Shown here in pieces: positions 24,680 through 32,290 of a DNA stretch of 41,124 nucleotides. Positions within the stretch are counted from its first letter, which is position 1. Every line of letters starts with the position of its first letter. Source of the stretch: Bacteroidales bacterium. Its GTDB lineage: Bacteria; Bacteroidota; Bacteroidia; Bacteroidales; F082. Under the pieces are notes generated by a model. That model was not told the origin of the DNA and did no database searches. It saw only the letters and a program-made list of their open reading frames with translations. Where the stretch lies: assembly GCA_029983675.1 (NCBI GenBank), contig JASBYY010000028.1, positions 1 to 41,124 on the forward strand, in the 5' to 3' direction. Position numbers and translations under genes: made by a program.

Positions 24680-26740
24680 TCATTTCGGGTAGGCTATTCG
24701 GACGTGATAGATACTTGACAGTTTGTGTTTCAACACATTCCTAATCTCAGTAAAGTCGTGCATGGTCAAATCGGCATACCTAAACTGTCCCTCGCTGATT
24801 TGTTGGTCGATGACCCTGTCCACCATTTGATTGATGCTGTTTTCGTCAGGTTCCTTCAAGCTGCGCGAGACCGCCTCCACCGAATCGGCAATCATAAGCA
24901 CTGCGGTTTCCTTGGTGGATGGGACTGGTCCCTTGTAGGTAAACGGACGAGGGTCGATTTCCTCTTCCGGATGCTCCTGCTTTTCCTTGGCATAAAAATA
25001 ACCCGTCCGTCGTGTGCCATGGTGCTGGCGGATGAAGTCGATGACTTGTTCGGGAACACGTGCTTTCTGTGCCATCTCGACACCCTCAATCACATGTGAA
25101 ATGATTATTTGCGCACTCTCCTCGTTGGTGAGGTCGCTATGCAGGTTATAACCTCCGCGCTGGTTTTCGGTAAAATACATGGGATTGTTCAGCTTACCGA
25201 TATCGTGATACAAAGCACCCGTCCTCGCCAGCAAAGGGTCGCCACCAATTTTGTTCAGCACTTCTTCACACAAATTGGCCACCTGAAGAGAGTGCTGGAA
25301 TGTGCCCGGAGCTTCTTCAGCCAGCTTGCGCAGCAAGGGACTGTTAGTGTTGCTCAACTCTAACAACGTCAATGGCGTAATCTGATGGAACAGACGCTCT
25401 AACAAGGTAATGAGCGGCAACGAAAGCAATGAAAACACCGCATTCAATCCGTAAACAACAAGCGCCTGCCAGGTAACGTCAATGTCATTAATAAGGGAAA
25501 ACGTAAGATAAACGACAAGATAGGCAAGCAAAACGGCTAAACTTGCCCAGAAATAGAAAATACGGCTGAAACGCTTGTGCAAGACAATGACTACCATTGC
25601 CGAAGCGATGATCTGCATAAACACATACTGGTATGGATTGGGCAAGGCCAACGAAATCAGCAAAACGGCAAACACCTGCACGACAAAAGCCAGACGGGCA
25701 TTGAAGAAAGTAACCAACAGGATGCTGAGGATGGCGACCGGCATGGCCATAAAATAAGACGGATGCAGGCGCAATATCCAGAAAGAAGGCAGCACGACCA
25801 GCAGCAACACCAACAAAACCATGTTGATCTTGCGCAACGACTCGAAAGCTTCTTCTTTCTGAAACAGCCTCATATAGAAATACATGAGACCGAAAACAAC
25901 AAAAATGAAAATCAGCTGTCCGATTGCCGTATGCCGCGCTTCGGCAGCTGAAAGCGTGTGAACTTCCATCTCGCGTTGCAACGAGTTGAGAATGGCAAAC
26001 GAACGCTCATCGACAATCTCTCCTTCCGAAACAATCAGTTCGTCTTTCTGCACCATGCCGTAGGTCAACGACACGCCCGTCAACGCTTTGTCCATGTCGG
26101 CCTGTGTCATCGGTTCGTTGTAAAACACATTCTGGCGCAACGATTTCAAAAGCAGCGATGTCAGCAATTGCGCATCGATGCCCGCATCATCACCCTCAAA
26201 AAAGCCATTGACCTTTTCGGGAACCGTATTTACGGTGATAAGCCTACCGAACGGAATGGCATGAACCACCTTGTCGCGCACGATATTCACCAACGATTCG
26301 GGCGAAAGGTTTCCGAACGACTTGTCGTAGGCCACGATGCCTGTTTTTTGAATGGAGTCGAAAATCTGAAGCATAAATGCCGCATTGCGTTCCTTGTTGA
26401 AGATGCTTTTCTGAGACCACTGGGCGTTGAACGCCTCCACCAAGTCCTTCCGCGCCTCCACAGACTCGCTGTCCTTGAAATCGAAATACAACCGCACCGA
26501 CCGCCTTGCCGCCTCGTTCTCGGCATCGAGCATCTCCTGGCTTTTATAGATCGGGAAATCAAAAGGCGCGTACAAGGTTTCATGCTGCCACGGCTTTGCC
26601 TTCTGATACTCGTAATTCAGTTTTCCGACACGCGGCATCTGCCAAAACACCAATATGCCTGCTATAAGGAACATCAGGATTTTAGCCATCTCGTAATATC
26701 CATGTCGAATAGTATTGAAAATATTCTTTATATAATTCAT
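24680..26740 (-). CDS. 7TM-HD family cyclic-di-AMP phosphodiesterase (PgpH/YqfF type)
   Basis: 686 aa. The order is: one N-terminal membrane helix, an extracytoplasmic 7TMR-HDED domain (~50-270), seven transmembrane helices (~270-450), and a cytosolic HD domain with HSLQVANLCE, YHDIGKLNNP and HHGTRRTGYF. This is the layout of PgpH, which hydrolyses cyclic di-AMP. I chose the ATG at 26740 (MNYIKNIFN); a TTG two codons earlier is possible. It is convergent with wbqC and divergent from the NlpC/P60 gene. It likely controls cell-wall and osmotic signalling through c-di-AMP (from family knowledge). Confidence 0.9.
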   Translation of the reverse strand: MNYIKNIFNTIRHGYYEMAKILMFLIAGILVFWQMPRVGKLNYEYQKAKPWQHETLYAPFDFPIYKSQEMLDAENEAARRSVRLYFDFKDSESVEARKDLVEAFNAQWSQKSIFNKERNAAFMLQIFDSIQKTGIVAYDKSFGNLSPESLVNIVRDKVVHAIPFGRLITVNTVPEKVNGFFEGDDAGIDAQLLTSLLLKSLRQNVFYNEPMTQADMDKALTGVSLTYGMVQKDELIVSEGEIVDERSFAILNSLQREMEVHTLSAAEARHTAIGQLIFIFVVFGLMYFYMRLFQKEEAFESLRKINMVLLVLLLVVLPSFWILRLHPSYFMAMPVAILSILLVTFFNARLAFVVQVFAVLLISLALPNPYQYVFMQIIASAMVVIVLHKRFSRIFYFWASLAVLLAYLVVYLTFSLINDIDVTWQALVVYGLNAVFSLLSLPLITLLERLFHQITPLTLLELSNTNSPLLRKLAEEAPGTFQHSLQVANLCEEVLNKIGGDPLLARTGALYHDIGKLNNPMYFTENQRGGYNLHSDLTNEESAQIIISHVIEGVEMAQKARVPEQVIDFIRQHHGTRRTGYFYAKEKQEHPEEEIDPRPFTYKGPVPSTKETAVLMIADSVEAVSRSLKEPDENSINQMVDRVIDQQISEGQFRYADLTMHDFTEIRNVLKHKLSSIYHVRIAYPK

Positions 26741-26858
26741 TGTCAATATATTAAAAAGAAATAGCTGGGTTTATCAATAGGCTAAAATACGAATAAACGG
26801 GTTATGTGCACCCAAAAATGAAAAAAACCCTAATTTAGCGACCGAAATCAAACGGAAA

Positions 26859-27599
26859 ATGAACTACGGAATATGCACGATGGCGGCCATCGCCATCAGA
26901 AAGGAAAATCGTCATGCCAGCGAAATGGTCAGCCAGCTGCTCTGTAACGAAACCTACGAGATAGGCCACGAAAGCGGTGAATGGTTGCACATCCGCACGG
27001 CCCACGACCTTTACGAAGGATGGATTCCCGCCATACAACACCATGAAATCGATGCAGCCGCCTTTGCTTCCATGCGGTGCTGTCCGAAATATGTTGTAGG
27101 AAAAGCCGTCGCCTCCTGCAATGGCAAACTTCTCAGTTTCAGCACACCCCTTCTGAAAGCCAATGACAGCGACTACGCCGTTGCCGTCCCCGATTGCTTT
27201 GATCCCGATTTAATGGTACGGTACGCACATCAGTTGCTCGGAAGCCCTTATCTTTGGGGCGGACGCACCGCTTTCGGCATCGATTGCTCCGGATTTGTAC
27301 AGCTTTGTGCCCAGGCTGCCGGTGTCATGCTGCCCCGCGATGCCTCGCAACAAGTAAATCATGGCGATTTGGTATATTTCCTGCCCGAAGCAAAGACTGG
27401 CGATCTTGCCTTTTTCGGTAATGACGAAGGAAACATCACCCATGTCGGCATGGTGATAGACAGCGAACACATCATCCACGCTTCGGGGCAAGTGCGCATT
27501 GATTACCTCGACCAAAGCGGGATTTTCAACAAAGACAAAAACAAACACACACACCGGCTTGTCGCCATCAAGCGCATCGGCGACAAACTATGCAAATAA
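26859..27599 (+). CDS. NlpC/P60 (C40) peptidase with N-terminal SH3 domains
   Basis: 246 aa. Residues ~1-115 are SH3-like strands (GEWLHIRTAHDLYEGWI). The catalytic domain follows: PYLWGGRTAFGIDCSGFVQ with C143, THVGMV with H195, and IIHASG with H207. The family cleaves the gamma-D-glutamyl-diamino-acid bond of muropeptides. No signal peptide is visible, so it may act in the cytoplasm on recycled peptides, like YkfC, or use another route. It is divergent from the 7TM-HD gene, and no complete TAnnTTTG promoter precedes it. Confidence 0.9.
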   Translation: MNYGICTMAAIAIRKENRHASEMVSQLLCNETYEIGHESGEWLHIRTAHDLYEGWIPAIQHHEIDAAAFASMRCCPKYVVGKAVASCNGKLLSFSTPLLKANDSDYAVAVPDCFDPDLMVRYAHQLLGSPYLWGGRTAFGIDCSGFVQLCAQAAGVMLPRDASQQVNHGDLVYFLPEAKTGDLAFFGNDEGNITHVGMVIDSEHIIHASGQVRIDYLDQSGIFNKDKNKHTHRLVAIKRIGDKLCK

Positions 27600-27622
27600 C
27601 ACGCTTTGTTTTTCCGCAATGA

Positions 27623-27654
27623 ATTGTTGTCTTGCTAAAAAATCATTAGTTTTG
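27623..27654 (+). promoter_or_regulatory. Bacteroidota promoter for P5C dehydrogenase
   Basis: ATTG, 20 bp, TAGTTTTG. The -7 box is a full match to TAnnTTTG, and it lies ~68 bp before the start codon. Confidence 0.75.
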
Positions 27655-27721
27655 CACACGTTATTATCACACAAATACGTTTATCAACGAAAAAACCTAA
27701 TTCCAACAAAATTCTGCAATT

Positions 27722-29350
27722 ATGAACAACGCAAATTATCTATTTAGAGAGCCTCAGAATGAGCCTGTTTACACCTACGCCCCTGGTTCCCCCGAGCGGA
27801 AACTGCTGCAAGCCGAACTTGATCGCCAATACAATCAAGTCATCGAAATTCCGATTATCATTGGAGGGAAAGAGGTCAAGACCGGTGATATGGGTCAAGT
27901 GGTGATGCCCACGGAGCACAAACACGTGCTTGCCAACTACCATAAGGTCGGCAAGAAAGAGGTGCAGATGGCCATCGATGCCGCCATGGCAGCCAAGAAA
28001 GACTGGGAAGAGATGCCTTGGATTCAGCGTGCCTCCATCATGATGAAAGCCGCCGAACTGCTGGCTACTAAATACAGATACATCCTCAACGCCGCCTGCA
28101 TGTTGGGACAAGGGAAAAGCCCGATGCAGGCCGAAATCGACTGTCCTTGCGAAGCCATCGACTTTTTGCGCTTCAACACCTACTTTGCCTCACAGCTCTA
28201 CACCCAGCAGCCCATTTCGGACCACGCCACCCTCAACCGCAACGAGTACCGCGGCATGGAGGGTTTTGTATATACCATCACGCCTTTCAACTTCACCTCT
28301 ATTGCGCTGAACCTCAACGTGGCTCCAGCCCTGATGGGCAACGTCACTATATGGAAGCCTTCCACCACAGCCATTTTGTCGAACTACTACCTGATGAAAC
28401 TGCTGCAAGAAGCGGGTGTTCCCGATGGTGTCATCAACTTCCTGCCTGGCAGCGGGTCGGTCATCAGCGAAGTGGCGTTCAACTCGCCCCACTTGGCCGG
28501 TGTCCACTTTACTGGAAGCACCGACACGTTCAAGAGCTTCTGGAAACTCATCGGAAAGAATATCGACCACTACAACACCTATCCTAAAATCGTCGGCGAA
28601 ACGGGCGGCAAGGACTTCATCTTCGCCCATCCCACCGCTCCGGCACGCGAACTGGCCGTCGCCATCCTGCGTGGCGCTTTTGAATACCAAGGACAGAAGT
28701 GCTCCGCCGCCTCACGCGCCTATGTGCCCAAATCACTCTGGAGCGCAACGCTGAAACACATCAAGGAAATGATGAAAACCGTGAAAATGGGCGATGTGCG
28801 CGATTTCTCCAACTTTATCAACGCTGTAATCGACGAGAAATCTTTCGACAACATTGCCGGCTACATTGAAAGAGCCAAGAACTCAAAAGATGCCGAAATC
28901 GCTTTGGGCGGCAAATGCGACAAATCGGTGGGATACTTTGTGGAACCCACCATCATCGTGGCGAAGAAACCCGACTACGAATCCATTCGCGAAGAAATCT
29001 TCGGTCCCGTCATCACCGTTTATGTTTACGAGGACAAGAAGTTTGAAGAAACGCTGCACATCTGCGACGAGACCTCTCCCTACGCCTTGACGGGTTCTAT
29101 CTTCGCCCAAGACCGCTACGCCATCGAAAAGGCCGAACAGATTTTAAGACATTCTGCCGGCAACTTCTATATCAACGACAAGCCGACAGGTGCTGTTGTC
29201 GGCTGCCAGCCCTTTGGCGGAGCACGCGCCTCTGGCACCAATGACAAGGCGGGCAGCATGCTCAACTTGGTTCGCTGGATCAGTGTCCGTTGCATCAAAG
29301 AGACCTATGTCCCTGCCACAGACTACGGTTATCCTTTCCTTGGCAAGTAA
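27722..29350 (+). CDS. pruA: L-glutamate gamma-semialdehyde (delta-1-pyrroline-5-carboxylate) dehydrogenase
   Basis: 542 aa, typical of the single-function P5C dehydrogenase type found in animals and Bacteroidota. The N-terminal NEPVYTYAPGSPER is the family hallmark. The aldehyde-dehydrogenase core shows GETGGKDFIFAHP (general base Glu) and GQKCSAASRAYVP (catalytic Cys). It oxidises glutamate semialdehyde to glutamate with NAD, the last step of proline and ornithine/arginine use. No proline dehydrogenase gene is adjacent. It has its own promoter and a strong terminator, so it is a single-gene unit. Confidence 0.94.
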   Translation: MNNANYLFREPQNEPVYTYAPGSPERKLLQAELDRQYNQVIEIPIIIGGKEVKTGDMGQVVMPTEHKHVLANYHKVGKKEVQMAIDAAMAAKKDWEEMPWIQRASIMMKAAELLATKYRYILNAACMLGQGKSPMQAEIDCPCEAIDFLRFNTYFASQLYTQQPISDHATLNRNEYRGMEGFVYTITPFNFTSIALNLNVAPALMGNVTIWKPSTTAILSNYYLMKLLQEAGVPDGVINFLPGSGSVISEVAFNSPHLAGVHFTGSTDTFKSFWKLIGKNIDHYNTYPKIVGETGGKDFIFAHPTAPARELAVAILRGAFEYQGQKCSAASRAYVPKSLWSATLKHIKEMMKTVKMGDVRDFSNFINAVIDEKSFDNIAGYIERAKNSKDAEIALGGKCDKSVGYFVEPTIIVAKKPDYESIREEIFGPVITVYVYEDKKFEETLHICDETSPYALTGSIFAQDRYAIEKAEQILRHSAGNFYINDKPTGAVVGCQPFGGARASGTNDKAGSMLNLVRWISVRCIKETYVPATDYGYPFLGK

Positions 29351-29374
29351 CGCCAACGACATTATTTCACACCT

Positions 29375-29410
29375 ACGAAGCGTGCCTTTATTGACACGCT
29401 TCGTTTTTTT
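29375..29410 (+). terminator. Intrinsic terminator after pruA
   Basis: ACGAAGCGTG pairs perfectly with CACGCTTCGT (10 bp, 10-nt loop), followed by seven T. Lies 25 bp past the stop. Confidence 0.9.
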
Positions 29411-29491
29411 ATAATACACTAACAATCATTTATTTACATTTCATTGTTTCATTTTTTCAGCCAATCGCCCTTCTCTTTTTACGCTTTTTCG

Positions 29492-29499
29492 TAACTTTG
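29492..29499 (+). promoter_or_regulatory. Bacteroidota -7 box for typA
   Basis: TAACTTTG, a full match, 36 bp before the typA start. A purine-rich GGGAGG ends ~10 nt before that ATG, an unusually clear Shine-Dalgarno for this window. Confidence 0.6.
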
Positions 29500-29534
29500 T
29501 AGCTTAAAATTTTTCAAAGGGAGGAAATTACAAC

Positions 29535-31346
29535 ATGCAGAGTATCAGAAACATTGCTATCATCGCACACGTTGACCATGGCAAAACCACTTTGGTGGAT
29601 CGTATCTTATACCAGTCGAAATCGTTCAAGGTATCGGACGACAGCACCGGACAACTCATTCTCGACAACAACGACTTGGAACGTGAGCGCGGCATCACCA
29701 TTTTGTCGAAAAACGTTTCTGTACGCTACAAAGACGTAAAAATCAACATCATCGACACTCCTGGCCACGCTGATTTTGGCGGCGAGGTGGAACGTGTGCT
29801 GAACATGGCAGACGGCGTATTGCTATTGGTCGATGCCTTTGAAGGCCCCATGCCGCAAACCCGCTTCGTGCTTCAGAAAGCCATTGAGATAGGATTGAAG
29901 CCCATCGTAGTCATCAACAAGGTTGACAAGCCCAATTGTCGTCCCGAAGAGGTTCAGGAATCGGTTTTCGACCTGATGTTCAACCTCGGTGCTACCGAAG
30001 ACCAACTTGACTTCCCGACGGTTTACGGATCTTCGAAACAAGGCTGGATGTCCGATCATTGGAATCATGTCACCACCGATGTCTCGCACCTGCTCGATGT
30101 CATTATCGACACCATCCCCGAAGCGAAATTCGAAGAAGGAACGCCCCAGCTGCTCATCACCTCTCTCGACTACAGTTCTTATGTCGGACGTATTGCAGTA
30201 GGTCGTTTGAAACGCGGCATGTTGCAAGCCGGCATGAACGTTTCGCTGATGAAACGCGAAGGTGCCGTCACCAAATCGACCATCAAGGAGCTTTACACTT
30301 TTGAAGGCTTGGGCAAGGAGCGCACAAAGAACCCTGTCTATGCCGGCGACATCATTGCCCTGATGGGTATTGACAACTTCGAGATTGGCGACACCGTGGC
30401 CGACTATGAGAATCCCGAAGCCCTGCCTCCTATCAAGGTCGATGAGCCTACGATGAGCATGTTGTTCACCATTAATAATTCGCCGTTTTTCGGCAAGGAA
30501 GGAAAATATGTCACCTCGCGTCATTTGCGCGAACGTCTATACAAGGAGATTGAAAAAAATCTCGCCCTGAAAGTGGAAGACACCGCTTCTCCCGACGCCC
30601 TCATGGTGTACGGTCGCGGCATTCTGCACCTCAGCATTTTGATTGAAACCATGCGCCGCGAAGGATACGAGTTTCAACTTGGACAGCCCAAGGTCATCAT
30701 CAAGACAATTGACGGTGTGAAGTGTGAACCTATCGAATCGCTCAACGTATTGGTGCCAGAGGATTTTGCAGGACGTGTCATCGAACAAGTCAGCGCACGC
30801 AAAGGCGAAATGACGCAGATGGAACCCAAGGGCGACCGCATGTGCCTCGACTTCAACATCCCCTCGCGTGGTCTCATCAGATTGCGCAACAGCCTGCTCA
30901 CCGCCACAGAGGGCGAAGCCATCATCTCGCATCGTTTCAAGGACTATGAGCCTTGGAAAGGCGAAATGCCCACCCGCAACAATGGCGCCCTCATCTCAAT
31001 GGAAACCGGAACGGCAATTCCTTATGCCATCTGGAAGCTACAAGACCGCGGCACGTTCTTCGTCAACCCGAACGAAGATGTGTATGCCGGTGAAGTCATC
31101 GGAGAAAACACGCGTTCGAACGACATTGTGATCAACGTGAACAAAACCAAGCACCTGACCAACGTCAGAGCGTCAGGCTCCGACGAGGCCATCCGATTGG
31201 TCCCCCCCGTGCGTTTCTCATTAGAGGAATACATGGAATACATCCGTGACGACGAATACTTGGAAGTGACCCCCAAAAGTCTGCGACTGCGCAAGATCAT
31301 CCTCGACGAGCTGGAACGCAAACGCGCGAGCAGGCACGAAGACTAA
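29535..31346 (+). CDS. typA: Translational GTPase TypA/BipA
   Basis: 603 aa. TypA/BipA is a ribosome-binding GTPase of the EF-G group used in 50S assembly and stress or cold adaptation. GTPase motifs: AHVDHGKTTLVDRIL (G1), ERGITI (G2), DTPGHADF (G3) and NKVDKPNCRP (G4). The BipA C-terminus is evident (GYEFQLGQPKVIIK, then TRSNDIVINVNKTKHLTNVR). Full length. It has its own -7 box and a good ribosome binding site. The next gene is 108 bp away on the same strand. Confidence 0.96.
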   Translation: MQSIRNIAIIAHVDHGKTTLVDRILYQSKSFKVSDDSTGQLILDNNDLERERGITILSKNVSVRYKDVKINIIDTPGHADFGGEVERVLNMADGVLLLVDAFEGPMPQTRFVLQKAIEIGLKPIVVINKVDKPNCRPEEVQESVFDLMFNLGATEDQLDFPTVYGSSKQGWMSDHWNHVTTDVSHLLDVIIDTIPEAKFEEGTPQLLITSLDYSSYVGRIAVGRLKRGMLQAGMNVSLMKREGAVTKSTIKELYTFEGLGKERTKNPVYAGDIIALMGIDNFEIGDTVADYENPEALPPIKVDEPTMSMLFTINNSPFFGKEGKYVTSRHLRERLYKEIEKNLALKVEDTASPDALMVYGRGILHLSILIETMRREGYEFQLGQPKVIIKTIDGVKCEPIESLNVLVPEDFAGRVIEQVSARKGEMTQMEPKGDRMCLDFNIPSRGLIRLRNSLLTATEGEAIISHRFKDYEPWKGEMPTRNNGALISMETGTAIPYAIWKLQDRGTFFVNPNEDVYAGEVIGENTRSNDIVINVNKTKHLTNVRASGSDEAIRLVPPVRFSLEEYMEYIRDDEYLEVTPKSLRLRKIILDELERKRASRHED

Positions 31347-31454
31347 AAGCCGGTCGCGGTTCCCCGGTTCCTACATAAGCCAAACTTTGGAGAGCAACTC
31401 CATTCCTTGCACGATTTTTGCAGTAAAAAAACAAACAACAATCAAACTTTCATT

Positions 31455-32057
31455 ATGACACATTTCAAAAGAGCCTTTATCATTTGCCTGCTTGCCATTG
31501 AATTTACATCATGTGAGACCCTGAACCAACTCATCAATCAAACGACAGAAATGATCAACCTGAAAAATTGCACATTCAACGTAAAGAATGTGAGCGACAT
31601 ACGAATGCTCGATGTCAATCTCAGCAACGGCATGACGAAAAGCGACCTGAACATCGCCCAGCTGACGAAGTTGACGAGTGCCATCCTGCAAAAGAAACTT
31701 CCTGTTACTTTCAATGTGAATGTTAGCGTGGACAACCCCAATAAAATTGCCGCATCGTTGACGAAAATGGACTACATCGTCGCCCTCAACAACAAAGAGA
31801 TTATCAGCAGCACGCTGAACCAAAAACTCTCGGTGCCTGCCAATTCAAGCGGAACGGTGTCCATTCCCATCACCACCGACCTGTTTCAGCTCTTCAGCGG
31901 CGAGAGTGCCGAAGCCGTTGTCAATCTGGCCTTCAAACTGGCTGGAGCCAACAGCGACCCTGTCAAACTTGGCGTTAAAGTGAAGCCTTACGTCTCAATC
32001 AACGAACAAACACTCCCCTACCCTGACTACATCACCATCAACAAAATATTGAACTAA
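31455..32057 (+). CDS. LEA14-like lipoprotein
   Basis: 200 aa. Lipobox LAIEFTSC (Cys20). The rest resembles the LEA type 2/WHy-like beta-sandwich found in small Bacteroidota lipoproteins: LKNCTFNVKNVSDIRML, VTFNVNVSVDNPNKIAASL, YIVALNNKEIISSTLNQ and LSVPANSSGTVSIPI. Homologues in plants bind membranes or protect against stress; the bacterial role is not known. I chose the ATG at 31455 because the signal peptide begins there. A strong terminator follows at 32101-32141. Confidence 0.75.
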   Translation: MTHFKRAFIICLLAIEFTSCETLNQLINQTTEMINLKNCTFNVKNVSDIRMLDVNLSNGMTKSDLNIAQLTKLTSAILQKKLPVTFNVNVSVDNPNKIAASLTKMDYIVALNNKEIISSTLNQKLSVPANSSGTVSIPITTDLFQLFSGESAEAVVNLAFKLAGANSDPVKLGVKVKPYVSINEQTLPYPDYITINKILN

Positions 32058-32100
32058 GTTAATGGGCAAAAAGCCTTGCGTTTTTTTGATCCACCTTTGA

Positions 32101-32141
32101 AAATCATTCCGTAGTGAAACACATTGCGGAATGATTTTTTT
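32101..32141 (+). terminator. Intrinsic terminator after the LEA-like lipoprotein gene
   Basis: AAATCATTCCG pairs perfectly with CGGAATGATTT (11 bp, 15-nt loop), followed by a T-run. It separates the lipoprotein from gcvP. Confidence 0.88.
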
Positions 32142-32222
32142 GATTCCCGTCATATTTTGCCAACTTGTCGGATAATCCTTATTTTGTTTCGCTTCACGGG
32201 CTGTTTTCTGACGGAAAAATCG

Positions 32223-32230
32223 TACATTTG
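32223..32230 (+). promoter_or_regulatory. Bacteroidota -7 box for gcvP
   Basis: TACATTTG, a full match to TAnnTTTG, 61 bp before the chosen gcvP start. The reading frame is open across it, so it argues for the downstream ATG at 32291. Confidence 0.6.
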
Positions 32231-32290
32231 CCCCCACTTCCACAAGTGTGGAAAGCAACAACCGTTGGTAATATTCAAATACATAACAAT